Positions 9,054 through 18,315 of a DNA stretch of 47,080 nucleotides are shown here, piece by piece (the stretch's first letter is position 1; every line of letters begins with the position of its first letter). The stretch covers positions 1 to 47,080 of the IMG/VR virus record IMGVR_UViG_3300045282_000196. One strand, written 5' to 3'. Below the pieces are notes generated by a model. That model saw only the letters and a program-made list of their open reading frames with translations, did not search any database and had not been told where the DNA came from. This DNA comes from a virus. Position numbers and translations under genes: made by a program.

Positions 9054-9059
9054 CACGCC

Positions 9060-9833
9060 ATGACGACGCCTGCGACATCCAAGAAACTGTTCGGAGCAGG
9101 GCGCGTGTTCGGCGCGCTGAACTCCGCTGCCGTGCCCACGCCGATCCGCATGGGCATTCCGCAGGACGTGAGCCTCACGTTCAAGCGCGGTGTCAAATCG
9201 CTATCGGGCGAAGATCAGCTTCCCGCGGCGATTGCCTCGGGAGAGATGGATGTGTCCGGCAAGGTGACGATGGGCACGACCAACGCGCGCCTCATGGCGG
9301 AGCTTCTGTTCAATGGCTCGACTGCTGTCGGAAGAAACAAGGAAGCGGACAACGAGGTCGGCACAATTCCAGGCACTTCGACCTATACCGTCACCGTCAC
9401 GAATTCTGCAAACTATGTTGCCGATCTCGGCGTCCTGAACACGACGACCGGAAATCGCATGGCGCGTGTTGCGAGCGGCCCGGCGGTCGGGGAATATTCC
9501 GTATCGGCCGGAGTCTACACGTTCTCCGCGACGGATCATGGCGCGGGTGTGAAGATTTCCTACATCTATTCCGATTCCGGAACCGGCGAGACGGTCTCTC
9601 TCACAAACGTCAAGCAGGGCAATGTCGGCGGGTTCACATCGAACATCGTCTTGCCGTGGCAGGACTGGTCCGGCGTCGAAGAGCAGGACATCATCACCCT
9701 CAACTGGTGTCTCGCGACCGATCATGAAATCTCCACCAAGACCGGAGACTTCGGAAAGCCGACACTCGGCTTCATGGCCGGTTGCGACAACTCCGGCGTC
9801 CTGGGCAACGCCTACTTCGCATATCCGACGTAG
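9060..9833 (+). CDS. Major tail (tube) protein
   Basis: This 257-residue beta-rich protein would stack as rings to form the tail tube. It starts with a segment typical of tube proteins ('IPQDVSLTFKRGVKSLSG') and carries an inserted domain of about 75 residues (roughly 95-170) with Thr/Val-rich strands. Position after the terminator and before the chaperone genes supports the call. The insertion may be a surface-exposed Ig-like domain. Confidence 0.8.
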   Translation: MTTPATSKKLFGAGRVFGALNSAAVPTPIRMGIPQDVSLTFKRGVKSLSGEDQLPAAIASGEMDVSGKVTMGTTNARLMAELLFNGSTAVGRNKEADNEVGTIPGTSTYTVTVTNSANYVADLGVLNTTTGNRMARVASGPAVGEYSVSAGVYTFSATDHGAGVKISYIYSDSGTGETVSLTNVKQGNVGGFTSNIVLPWQDWSGVEEQDIITLNWCLATDHEISTKTGDFGKPTLGFMAGCDNSGVLGNAYFAYPT

Positions 9834-9836
9834 ACC

Positions 9837-10229
9837 TTGACCGAGGTTGAAAAAACCGGCGAGCGGCGCAGGCTTGTCTTCTCGAACATCGCCAATGGCG
9901 TTCCTCTTACGAGCGTCATGGCGGTGTTCAAGATGTCGGAGCTCGAGGTCACAAACGACCTCAAGTTCGTTCTGCGCAAGATCATGGAATACCGCTACGC
10001 GATGACGGTGAATGGCGGCTCGAAGACGTCACCCTTCGTCGCGCCGATCATTCCAGCGGACAGCCACGCCGACATCCTCGTGCATGGGAAGTCCATGCTC
10101 GTCACGCTGACCAAACTCGGCAACCAGACGCTGGGGTCCGACATCTTCATCTACAAGCCGATCAAATCGCAAAAGCTCGATCACCCGTCCGTCATCGGGG
10201 AGATGAGCCACAGGGTGAACCGCGCATGA
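9837..10229 (+). CDS. Tail-module protein of unknown function with an HTH-like segment
   Basis: This 130-residue protein begins at a TTG three bases after the tail tube stop; no ATG lies near enough to include the conserved-looking N-terminus. Residues 15-50 read as a helix-turn-helix-like segment ('IANGVPLTSVMAVFKMSE'). The rest is mixed. It overlaps the next gene by four bases (ATGA). A regulatory or assembly role is possible. Confidence 0.6.
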   Translation: MTEVEKTGERRRLVFSNIANGVPLTSVMAVFKMSELEVTNDLKFVLRKIMEYRYAMTVNGGSKTSPFVAPIIPADSHADILVHGKSMLVTLTKLGNQTLGSDIFIYKPIKSQKLDHPSVIGEMSHRVNRA

Positions 10230-10696
10230 TAGAGCCCGCAAAGCTCGATCCGGAAATTCCAACAATCGAATGGAACGGCAAGCAATATCCGGTCCCCGAA
10301 CTTGGGCCGAAGTGGCTCACCAGGGTGTGGACTGCAATCCCGGCGCTGACTAAGGCGCTTGCGGATCAAGAGCGCGGCGCCGAATTCGGTGATCGCGCTT
10401 TTTCTCTTTCCGAGGCCGAGGTCGCGCAGCTTTTCGATGTGGTCTATGTCGGGCTGACGCGCGCGCATGCGATCGCGCGCGAGGAATTCGACGAAGTGCC
10501 CATGACGCCTGGTGAAGCCATCATGGCGTTTTTCGTGGTGCGCAAGCAGTCCGGCATGTACGGGCGCTCGGCTTCGAAAAAGCAGGATGCCACGCCGGGG
10601 GAAGCGACAGCGGCAGGCAGCCCAACTGGGAACGGCTCATCGCCCGAGCCTGCCGCTACTTCGGATCAAACCGGGAATACTGGTGGGAACACCTGA
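10226..10696 (+). CDS. Tail assembly chaperone, short form (gpG-like)
   Basis: This 156-residue protein lies directly before the tape measure gene, the place of lambda G. The N-terminal 100 residues form a helical domain. The tail after residue 115 is Lys/Gly/Ser/Pro-rich and low in complexity, as expected if ribosomes often shift frame there. A second open frame, one base back, continues to 10863 without any start codon of its own. The short form would coat the tape measure during tail assembly. Confidence 0.8.
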   Translation: MIEPAKLDPEIPTIEWNGKQYPVPELGPKWLTRVWTAIPALTKALADQERGAEFGDRAFSLSEAEVAQLFDVVYVGLTRAHAIAREEFDEVPMTPGEAIMAFFVVRKQSGMYGRSASKKQDATPGEATAAGSPTGNGSSPEPAATSDQTGNTGGNT

Positions 10697-10863
10697 CGCT
10701 TCGCGTTCTTGAAGCCCACAACGAAGAACTCGCGATCCGTCCACCCATCGAAGAATTCGCGGCGAGCTATTTCCAGTACAAGCGCCCGCGGTTCGACGAT
10801 GAAGAGCCGGAAGCGATTGAAGACGGCGATCCGCATTCCGATCTCGAAGAATATTGGCCGTAG
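10226..10863 (+). CDS. Tail assembly chaperone, long form by -1 frameshift (gpGT-like)
   Basis: The -1 frame relative to gpG is open from 10516 to the TAG at 10861-10863. It encodes a well-formed helical, acidic domain, beginning near 'NWERLIARACRYFG' with 'REYWWEH' following, and ending DLEEYWP. The frame has no ATG, GTG or TTG before this domain, so it can hardly be made except by frameshifting. This matches the gpG-gpGT arrangement of long-tailed phages. The shift point is uncertain. I favour G-AAA-AAG at 10576-10582; the G-run at 10597-10603 and G-TTT-TTC near 10528 are alternatives. Confidence 0.75.
10576..10582 (+). other. Candidate slippery heptamer for -1 frameshift
   Basis: The heptamer GAAAAAG in the gpG frame reads AAA AAG. 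After a one-base backward slip, the A-site pairs perfectly with AAA and the P-site mismatches only at its first base. A second weaker candidate, five G bases followed by AA, lies at 10597-10603. Confidence 0.45.
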
Positions 10864-10870
10864 GTGATCG

Positions 10871-13336
10871 ATGTCGAATATCGAGATCAAGATCACAGCC
10901 GAGACGACGCAGCTTCAGGCGCAACTTGCCATCGCCAAGGCACAGTTCGCACAGACACAAAAGGCCCTGAACGATCTCGCCAAGGAGGCGCAGAAGAACG
11001 GCCTGAGTGACGGGCTGAAGGCCGACATGGCGAAGGCATCGGAAGCGATGCTTGCGGCGAAGAACAACGTCACTGGCCTCACAAAGGAAATGAAGACCGC
11101 CAGCGGCGGCGCGCATGAATTCGGTGGCGCCATCGGGGCTCTCGAAAGCGTGCTGGGCCCGCTCGTCGGGTTTCTGTCCGTCGAGAGCGTCATCCGGTTT
11201 GGCGAAGCTAACCTCGAAGCCGCCGCTCATATTGAGCATGAGGCACAAGTCCTCAGCATGGCGTCGACGGCCTATCAGGCGTTTTCGGAGTCTGCCCGGC
11301 TCGCACAGGTCGACACCGGCCTGGTCGAGATGGCGCTGCGCAAGTTCAACGCGGTCCAGGGCGCGGCGCTGGAAGGCACCAACGCGCAGAGCAAGGCGTT
11401 CCGCGAGCTTGGCGTCGACGCAAGCCTGCCGGCCGAGGAGGCCATCCCCGCCGTCGCCAGGGCGTTGTTGGACCTGCAGAACGAGGCCGAGAAGGCGCGT
11501 CTCGAAACCGAGCTGTTCGGCAAGTCCGGCGAAGAACTGAACCCCGTCCTTGAGCAGTGGGCGAGGGGAACCGGCGATCTAAAAAAACAACTTTCCGATC
11601 TCGGGGTCATACTGGATCCGACCGTCACAAAAGCGGCCGAAGAGACGGAAGGGAAATTTACCGAATTCTTCGATCGCATGAAAACTCAGTGGACCCCTGC
11701 GGCGGTCGCTCTTAGCGGCGCGCTGGCGGATATCCTTGAGTTCATGCAGGAAGACCCGGCTGCGGTGAATTTGCCGTTGGGCCACAAACCGTCGCAAGAT
11801 TGGTCGGGCAGCAGCGGCAATTTCGGTGGCTCCAGCCCCGGCGCTCAATTCTCCCGAACTCCCGAGCAGGTCACGGAGCAGGCCGACGTCGCGCGCCTGA
11901 TCGATCTCGACGCCAAGATGGCGCAGCGCCAGAAGCTCACCGAAGACATCGCCAAGGCGCAGAAGACGCTCAATGAGGCGCAGGCACAGGGCGACACGGC
12001 CGGGGTCAAGACTTCTGCGCAGGCTGTGGCTGACCTCAAGAAGCAGCTCGACGATCTCGACAAGGACCATGGTGCGGACAAGGCGCGCAAGGGCGCTGAC
12101 CAGCTCGTCCAGATTTACGCGCAATCGAACCTGAAGCGGATCGAAGGCGAGCAGGCGACCAACCAATTCCTTTACGACATGGGTCAGCGCTCGCTCGACG
12201 AGTTCACTGCGCAGGCGAAGAAACTCGAGAACGACCGCTATGCCATCGAACTGGATGGGCTGAAGAAGAAGGAAGCGATCGACAGGTCCAACGCCAACAT
12301 CTTCAAGCAGGATATGGCGAACGAGGCCGTCCTGGCGCAAGAGCACGCCAACCGTCTGACGCAGATCGAACAGCAGGCGCAACAGAAGAAGCGCCAGATC
12401 GCACTAACCGATCTGCAGGACTTCATCAGCGAAGAAGACGCACGCCTCGAGGCTGCGAAAGAGGCGTTCTCGAACGAACTGAAGAACCACCAGATCACCG
12501 AGCAGAAGGAACACGATCTCGAAGTCGCGCTCACCAAGGCAATTGAGGCTGAAATCCTGCGCCGCTTCGACGCGGAACATGCCGGTCTTGTGAAGGGCAC
12601 GGACGCCTACGCACAGGCGATGAAACAGCGTCAGGCCATCGTCCAGCAGTTCGACAAGAGCGTCCAGAAGGCCAATGACGCGCTCGTGACCGAGCAGATG
12701 GAGAAGTGGCACCAGCTCTCGCAGAGCATCTTCGGCTCGGTGAATTCGGCCATTCACGGCGTGATGTTCCAGGGCGACACCTTCGGCCAGTTCATGAGCA
12801 ATCTCGCGATCGGGATTGCGGATTCGTTCCTGCAGATGGGCGAGAAAATTCTCGAAGATCAGATCGAGAATTGGGTGATGACCGAGATCCTCGGCAAGGC
12901 ATCGGCGACGACGACGGCCGATGCCGCGATCATGGCTTCGGCTGCGGAGGCCGCAGCGGCGGCGTTCGCGTCCACTGCGGCCATCCCCATTGTTGGCCCC
13001 GAACTGGCGCCAGGCGCGGCTGCTGCGGCCTATGCCGCGGTTATGTCCATGACGGCGCTGGCGTCGGCTGCGGGCGGGCAATACAACGTGCCGTTCGACG
13101 GCCAAATCACAGAATTGCACCGCAATGAAATGGTGCTTCCGGCCAGCATCGCCTCGCCCATGCGCGAATATTTTGCGGGCGGCAAAGGCGGCGGGGGGAT
13201 CAGCGTCCACTTCGCGCCCGTCATCCACGGCAACGTCAATGCTGAAACAAGGGCACTGATCGACAAGATGCCGGGGCAGCTCGTGGCGGCGCTGAAGAAG
13301 GCGCGCAGGCTCGGCGTTCCTGTTAATGGAAGGTAG
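10871..13336 (+). CDS. Tail tape measure protein
   Basis: This 821-residue protein sets tail length and leaves with the DNA. It is mostly helical with long Gln/Ala/Lys coiled-coil stretches (about 10-80 and 330-620), a central hydrophobic region, and an Ala-rich hydrophobic segment near residues 690-740. It ends with the common tape-measure pattern 'GEFHRNEMVLP'-like (here LHRNEMVLP) and a basic tail. A length of 821 residues would predict a tail of roughly 120 nm by the usual helix ruler. It follows the chaperone genes. Confidence 0.93.
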   Translation: MSNIEIKITAETTQLQAQLAIAKAQFAQTQKALNDLAKEAQKNGLSDGLKADMAKASEAMLAAKNNVTGLTKEMKTASGGAHEFGGAIGALESVLGPLVGFLSVESVIRFGEANLEAAAHIEHEAQVLSMASTAYQAFSESARLAQVDTGLVEMALRKFNAVQGAALEGTNAQSKAFRELGVDASLPAEEAIPAVARALLDLQNEAEKARLETELFGKSGEELNPVLEQWARGTGDLKKQLSDLGVILDPTVTKAAEETEGKFTEFFDRMKTQWTPAAVALSGALADILEFMQEDPAAVNLPLGHKPSQDWSGSSGNFGGSSPGAQFSRTPEQVTEQADVARLIDLDAKMAQRQKLTEDIAKAQKTLNEAQAQGDTAGVKTSAQAVADLKKQLDDLDKDHGADKARKGADQLVQIYAQSNLKRIEGEQATNQFLYDMGQRSLDEFTAQAKKLENDRYAIELDGLKKKEAIDRSNANIFKQDMANEAVLAQEHANRLTQIEQQAQQKKRQIALTDLQDFISEEDARLEAAKEAFSNELKNHQITEQKEHDLEVALTKAIEAEILRRFDAEHAGLVKGTDAYAQAMKQRQAIVQQFDKSVQKANDALVTEQMEKWHQLSQSIFGSVNSAIHGVMFQGDTFGQFMSNLAIGIADSFLQMGEKILEDQIENWVMTEILGKASATTTADAAIMASAAEAAAAAFASTAAIPIVGPELAPGAAAAAYAAVMSMTALASAAGGQYNVPFDGQITELHRNEMVLPASIASPMREYFAGGKGGGGISVHFAPVIHGNVNAETRALIDKMPGQLVAALKKARRLGVPVNGR

Positions 13337-13344
13337 TTCGCGCG

Positions 13345-14019
13345 ATGCTCGAATATCCGCGCAATCTTCCGCTGCTTTCCGTCGAAGTCACCACGCGGAT
13401 GAAGTTCTCCGGCGTGATCCAGCCTCACGCATCAGGGTCGGAAGGGCGGCTGTCCTATTGGTCGGAACCGCTTTGGGAATTCGACCTCGCCTACAATGGC
13501 CTGCGGGAGGGCTTTTGGGGTGACAGGGCGTTCGATGAGCTTTCGCAGATCGAAGGCTTGTTCGGAAAATGCGCCGGCACGACAACCGGGTTCAAATATT
13601 ACCACCCGAGGCGAAACCGCGTGTTTCGCCAGTCCCTAGGATCGACGGACGGCTCGACAGCCGCGTTCGATCTCGTGCGCACCTATGGGCCGCCGTCGAA
13701 TTCAGCCCTTCAGGGGACGGAGCACATCGGCCTTCTCTATCAGGTCGAAGTGCCATTCGCGCTCTACATCGACAGTTCGGTGACGGCCGTTGCGCCCGGT
13801 GATGCGACCTACGGCTACACGCTGAGCACTGCGACGCCTGGCAAACAGCAACTGGTCTTCAACTCCGCGCCGGCCGCCACGCACACGCTCCACGCGGACT
13901 ACGGCTTTCACCATTATGCGCGTTTCGCGGAATCCCCTCTCGAATACATGAAGTTCGCGCAGAACCTCTTCGAAATGCAAAAGGTAACGCTCTGCACGTT
14001 GCGCGCGGAAAGCCTCTAG
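13345..14019 (+). CDS. Distal tail protein, DUF2460 family (GTA ORF12-like)
   Basis: This 224-residue protein lies after the tape measure gene, where the gene transfer agent has its DUF2460 distal-tail protein. It includes 'YNGLREGFWGDRAFDELSQIEGLFG' in its N-terminal part, read as the ring fold, and the late 'FHHYARFAESPLEYM' segment. It would form the ring joining tube and hub. Confidence 0.82.
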   Translation: MLEYPRNLPLLSVEVTTRMKFSGVIQPHASGSEGRLSYWSEPLWEFDLAYNGLREGFWGDRAFDELSQIEGLFGKCAGTTTGFKYYHPRRNRVFRQSLGSTDGSTAAFDLVRTYGPPSNSALQGTEHIGLLYQVEVPFALYIDSSVTAVAPGDATYGYTLSTATPGKQQLVFNSAPAATHTLHADYGFHHYARFAESPLEYMKFAQNLFEMQKVTLCTLRAESL

Positions 14020-14020
14020 A

Positions 14021-14875
14021 ATGCGCTCTGCGTCCGGGGGACTGATCGCTCTGCTTGCGGCACGAACGCCTTGCTTCAAGGCTGATGCGGTCACCTGCAC
14101 GTTGCTCGATGGCTCGCAAGATTTCTGGACGACGTTCGACCGGAACATCACCTATTCCGGAACAACGTGGACTGCAGGTTCGGCGCTTGTCTCGCGCAGC
14201 AAGATCGGCGTGCGCAACACGCTTGAAATCCCGGAAATGGATCTGGACTTCAGGGCCGCGCAATCCTTCCTCTATCGCGGCCTTCCATTTCGCCAACAGG
14301 TGATGAACGGCGTGTTCGATGGCGCGTCGTTTCGGCTCGACCGCTTTCTGATGCCGACGGCGGGCGATACGTCGCTCGGTCCTGTCCTGATGTTCCTCGG
14401 GAAAAAGGGACCCGCGAGGATCGCCGGCGACATCGTGACGATCACGGTGCGCGGCGGGAATATCCTGCTCAATCAGCAATGCCCGAAGAACCTCTATCAG
14501 ACGAACTGCCTGCACACCTTCTGCGACGCGGGCTGCACGCTTCTCGAAGCATCGTTCACCGTCTCGAAGTCGGTCGGCTCCGGTTCGACCTCGACATTCA
14601 TCAACTGGAATTCAACGCCCGCCAGTCCGACGAACTACACACTCGGCAAAATCAAGATGACGAGCGGCGCGGCACAGGGTCAGCAACGCATGATCCGCAG
14701 CGCCGATGCAACCGGGTGCCTGATCTCCTATCCCTTCGACGGCACAGTGAACACAGGCGACACGTTCGATGCGGTCCAGGGCTGCGACAAGAGTGTGACG
14801 CGATGCACCGCGCTGTCGAACATTCAGCACTATCGGGGTTTTCCATACATACCTCCCCCAACAATGGCCATTTAG
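14021..14875 (+). CDS. Tail hub protein, DUF2163 / BR0599 family (GTA ORF13-like)
   Basis: This 284-residue protein starts one base after the DUF2460 gene. The C-terminal third has a cysteine set typical of the family: a C-x8-C-x4-C-x3-C run (around residues 155-173), and GCDKSVTRC with 'HYRGFPYIPPP' at the end. Related hub proteins (lambda gpL, the gene transfer agent hub) hold an iron-sulfur cluster with such cysteines, so a cluster is likely here. It would join the tube to the tip. Confidence 0.85.
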   Translation: MRSASGGLIALLAARTPCFKADAVTCTLLDGSQDFWTTFDRNITYSGTTWTAGSALVSRSKIGVRNTLEIPEMDLDFRAAQSFLYRGLPFRQQVMNGVFDGASFRLDRFLMPTAGDTSLGPVLMFLGKKGPARIAGDIVTITVRGGNILLNQQCPKNLYQTNCLHTFCDAGCTLLEASFTVSKSVGSGSTSTFINWNSTPASPTNYTLGKIKMTSGAAQGQQRMIRSADATGCLISYPFDGTVNTGDTFDAVQGCDKSVTRCTALSNIQHYRGFPYIPPPTMAI

Positions 14876-14880
14876 GCGGC

Positions 14881-15351
14881 ATGACGGAGGACGAGGGCAG
14901 GGCCGCAGTCATTGCGGAAGCGCTGACATGGACCGGCACGCCGTTTCGCGACAACGCGCGCATCAAGGGCGCCGGGTGCGATTGCATCAATCTCGTCATC
15001 GCCGCATTTCTGAACACAGGGATCATCGAAGACCCGAAGGTCGAGAAATATCCGCCACGCTGGCATCTGCATCGCAGTGAAGAGCGGCTGCTGAACGGCG
15101 TGATGCGATTTGCCGTCGATACGGGTGAGGTCAAGCGGGGGAACGTGATCCTCTATCGCGAGGGCCGCTGCTTCAGCCATTGCGGCATCATCACTGGGGA
15201 TCTGAACCTCGTTCATGCATCGTGGCGGCGCGGCTGGGTGATCGTCTCGCCGCTTCATCAAAGCGACCTGATGTTCATGACGGACAGGGCCAACACGCCA
15301 AGGCCGCAGAAGATTTTTGACGTGTGGGCGAAGAGGGCCGCAGCGTCATGA
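14881..15351 (+). CDS. NlpC/P60 cysteine peptidase of the tail tip (GTA ORF14-like)
   Basis: This 156-residue protein has the NlpC/P60 pattern: catalytic Cys35 in CDCINLV, His100 in RCFSHCGI and a later His112 in LVHASW. In tails of this type it is thought to cut peptidoglycan peptides during DNA entry. I used the ATG at 14881; an upstream in-frame start at 14479 would lie deep inside the hub gene. Its stop overlaps the ATG of the next gene (ATGA). Confidence 0.85.
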   Translation: MTEDEGRAAVIAEALTWTGTPFRDNARIKGAGCDCINLVIAAFLNTGIIEDPKVEKYPPRWHLHRSEERLLNGVMRFAVDTGEVKRGNVILYREGRCFSHCGIITGDLNLVHASWRRGWVIVSPLHQSDLMFMTDRANTPRPQKIFDVWAKRAAAS

Positions 15352-17699
15352 TGAGCGCGATCACCGGCTTGCTGCCAGGCTCGCTCAAGGGCGGCTCGGC
15401 ATCCAACACGCCGAAAGCCTTCACCGGAATTCAGATCCAGACGTCCACGCAGGGCGTTCCGATCTCGATCATCTACGGCAAGTCCAAGCAGTCCGGAAAT
15501 ATCATCTGGGCGGGCGATTTCACCAAGACGGCCATCAAGGGCGGCAAGGGCGGCAAGGGCCTCGGCGGCGCTGGGAAGGGCAAGGGCGGGCAGACCTACG
15601 ATTACAAGACGGCCGGCATCATTGCGCTCTGCGAAGGGCAGATCGGTAGCATCGATCAGGTTTGGGCGAACGGCCAGCTTACGACGCTTTCCAAGCTCGG
15701 CCTGACACTCTTCACCGGCTCGGCAGGCCAGTCGGTATGGTCCTACCTGTCGATGAACCATCCGTCGGAGGCGCTGGCTTATTCCTCGACGGCGTATCTG
15801 GCGGCTGAAGCCTATGACCTCGGCCAGTCGGCGGCGCTTCCGAACCATGAATTCGAGATCGTCGGCAAGCTCTCCGGAACGATGCCGGGAACGGTCGATA
15901 TCAACTATGCCGATGCGATCTCTGATCTCGTCACCAACACGCAGTATTCGCTCGGCCCGCTCACGCTCGATTCAACGTCGCTGGCCTTCTACAAGACCTA
16001 TTGCCAGGCGCAGGGGCTGTTCTTCTCGCCAGCGATCAATCAGTCGAGCCAGTCGATTTCCGACGTCATCAACGGTTGGGCGGCGCTCTCGAACACCTGG
16101 GTATTCTGGTCGGAGGGGACGACCAAGTTCGTCCCGCTCGGCGACGTGGCGATCACGGCGAACAGCGTCACCTACACGCCGAACCTGACAATCCAATATG
16201 CGCTGACGAGTGCGGATTTCATCTGTGATCCTGGCGCGGTTCCGATCACCGTCGATCAGGCGGACCCATCAGACCTTCCGAACCACGTTAAGCTTGAAGT
16301 GCTGGACCGGGACAACAGCTACAACATCGCGAACGTCGAATGGCAGGACCAGGCGCTTGTCGATCAGTTCGGGCGCGTCGATGCCAACGTGCAGAGCGCC
16401 CACGATATCTGCGAACTCGCCGTTGCGAACATCGTCAAGATGCTGGTCGGCCAGCGCGCGGCCTACGTCCGAAACAAATATGCGTTCACACTCGGCTACG
16501 AGAAGTCGCTGCTTGAGCCCGGCGATCTCTGCTCCATCCTCGATGCGAACTCAGGCATTCCGTCCGCAAAGACTGTCCGCATCGTCTCGATGGACGAGGA
16601 CGAGAACGACAACTGGGCGGTGACGGCGGAGGATTTCATTCTCGGCGTCGGCTCGGTCTCGGCCACGACTGAGAATGGCAATGACGGCTTTTCGGTCGAT
16701 CTGCTTGCCGATCCGGGAAACGTCAACTTCCCGATGATCCTGGAGCCGACGGCGGATCTGACGAACGGTGTCCCACAGCTCTGGCTCGCGCTTTCGGGCG
16801 GCGAGGAATGGGGCGGCGCCACGATCATGTGCAGCTTCGACGGCGGTACGAACTACTCCGCAATCGGCATTATTGCTGCCCCGGCGTGGCAGGGCGGACT
16901 CACGGGCACACTCGCGTCTCATGCCGATCCGGATACATTGAACACGCTGTCGATCGACACGACGACAAGCGTTTCCGTTCTCGATACGACGGCAACGCAC
17001 GATGACGCCGACAAGCTCCGCACGCTGGCGCTGCTTGGCGATATCAGCACTCCGGGTCTCATTCCGAACGATCCGGAATTGATTGCCTATGGCAGCGTCT
17101 CGCTGACGGGAACGTACCTCTACGACCTGACCTATCTGCGCCGCGGGGCTTATGGGTCCACGATTTCGTCTCACGCCATCGGGACGAACTTCACGCGGTT
17201 CGACATACCGAACGACAACAGTCCGCTCAACACGGTGTTCATCTACAATCTCCCGCCGCAGTACATTGCGGCGACGCTGTATTTCAAATTCCCGAGCTTC
17301 AACAAGTTCGGCAATGCGATTCAGGACATCTCGACGCTCGACCCCTTCACCTACACGACCACGGGAAGAGGTTTTGGCAGTGCACCGCAGGGGCCTGGCC
17401 GCAGGACCATCACCATTGATGGCGTGACGGTCACCAGTCCCTACACGATGAAAAACCGCGATCGCACGCTGACGGTGAAGAACACCAGCGGCGCGGACAT
17501 GGTGATCCTGGCCCCGCCAAACCCGACCAACGGCCAGAAGATCGTCGTGAAGTACAAGAGCGACAATGCCGGAACTCACACGCTCACGCTCAAGGACAAT
17601 GCTGCCGCGGTAACTTTGGACGAGATCGTCGCAATCGGCGGTCGCACGATCCCGATGGTCTGGAACAAAGACGACAGCGAATGGGATGCAAATGAATAG
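15348..17699 (+). CDS. Large tail tip protein (GTA ORF15 / host specificity type)
   Basis: This 783-residue protein would form the central tip. Its N-terminal half follows the pattern of gene-transfer-agent tip proteins, with 'GVPISIIYGKSKQSGNIIWAG' as start, the 'LCEGQIG' strand and the segment 'LEPGDLCSILDAN'. The C-terminal part (from about residue 640) is fibre-like. It is shorter than the transfer-agent protein, and no TIM-barrel glycosidase domain is apparent. Gly/Lys-rich residues 63-80 look like a flexible linker. I used ATG 15348, overlapping the peptidase stop; GTG 15324 is less likely. Confidence 0.85.
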   Translation: MMSAITGLLPGSLKGGSASNTPKAFTGIQIQTSTQGVPISIIYGKSKQSGNIIWAGDFTKTAIKGGKGGKGLGGAGKGKGGQTYDYKTAGIIALCEGQIGSIDQVWANGQLTTLSKLGLTLFTGSAGQSVWSYLSMNHPSEALAYSSTAYLAAEAYDLGQSAALPNHEFEIVGKLSGTMPGTVDINYADAISDLVTNTQYSLGPLTLDSTSLAFYKTYCQAQGLFFSPAINQSSQSISDVINGWAALSNTWVFWSEGTTKFVPLGDVAITANSVTYTPNLTIQYALTSADFICDPGAVPITVDQADPSDLPNHVKLEVLDRDNSYNIANVEWQDQALVDQFGRVDANVQSAHDICELAVANIVKMLVGQRAAYVRNKYAFTLGYEKSLLEPGDLCSILDANSGIPSAKTVRIVSMDEDENDNWAVTAEDFILGVGSVSATTENGNDGFSVDLLADPGNVNFPMILEPTADLTNGVPQLWLALSGGEEWGGATIMCSFDGGTNYSAIGIIAAPAWQGGLTGTLASHADPDTLNTLSIDTTTSVSVLDTTATHDDADKLRTLALLGDISTPGLIPNDPELIAYGSVSLTGTYLYDLTYLRRGAYGSTISSHAIGTNFTRFDIPNDNSPLNTVFIYNLPPQYIAATLYFKFPSFNKFGNAIQDISTLDPFTYTTTGRGFGSAPQGPGRRTITIDGVTVTSPYTMKNRDRTLTVKNTSGADMVILAPPNPTNGQKIVVKYKSDNAGTHTLTLKDNAAAVTLDEIVAIGGRTIPMVWNKDDSEWDANE

Positions 17700-17708
17700 G
17701 TCTGCGCT

Positions 17709-18290
17709 ATGACGATCCTGATGCTCGCCCCCGCTGCAAGCAAATCCTATGTTTGCAGCAGCACGAACGTCTATGTTTCGGACAACAACTGCGTCGTCTA
17801 CATCACGAATGGGTCTGCCGCAGATCAGGCGGACTTAATCGCGGCAGGGCTTTCCACGCTCGTACCGACAGCGGCGGCATCTCTTGTTGCTGCATCTGGC
17901 GGAAACGTGGATGCAGTCACGACCGCTGCGCTCCCATCCTGCGTCTATGCGAATGGGACGAACGGCGTCGGAGCGACCCTCACAGGCTCGGCCAACGGCG
18001 CACTCTCCGCGCAGGATGGTGTGACGCTGACGGCCAACCAGCGTCTGCTCGTGCGTCGCCAGGTCGATATGACGCAAAACGGCCTCTACAAGGTGACGAC
18101 AGTTGGAACCGGCGGCACCAAATTCGTTCTAACCCGCGCTACGGATGCGGATGAAGCAAGCGAGCTCACGAACATTCTCATCACGGCAGGCGGCGGGTCC
18201 ACCTTGAGCGGGCGCAGGTTCATGCTACCGCTCCCCCAGGTATCGATCGTCATCGGCAGTTCGAACCTGCCGTTCGTCGCCGCAGATTAG
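17709..18290 (+). CDS. Tail fibre-associated protein with a common fibre module
   Basis: This 193-residue protein contains a module often seen in phage tail fibres: 'VDAVTTAALPSC-x-YANGT' followed by 'GALSAQDGVTLTANQRLLV' and a QNGLYKV strand (about residues 70-150). It is Thr/Ala/Gly-rich. It lies between the tip protein and the long fibre gene, so it may be a short fibre or a fibre adaptor. Confidence 0.7.
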   Translation: MTILMLAPAASKSYVCSSTNVYVSDNNCVVYITNGSAADQADLIAAGLSTLVPTAAASLVAASGGNVDAVTTAALPSCVYANGTNGVGATLTGSANGALSAQDGVTLTANQRLLVRRQVDMTQNGLYKVTTVGTGGTKFVLTRATDADEASELTNILITAGGGSTLSGRRFMLPLPQVSIVIGSSNLPFVAAD

Positions 18291-18315
18291 CGCCTCTCTC
18301 TTCTCAGGAAAATCC

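Noticed and set aside
10512-10712. Small ORF in the third frame of the chaperone region
   Set aside because: Arg/Ser-rich shadow; the -1 frame carries the sensible protein.
16551-17579. Long minus-strand ORF opposite the tip protein gene
   Set aside because: Shadow of the plus-strand gene; low-complexity Arg/Val composition typical of antisense frames in high-GC DNA.
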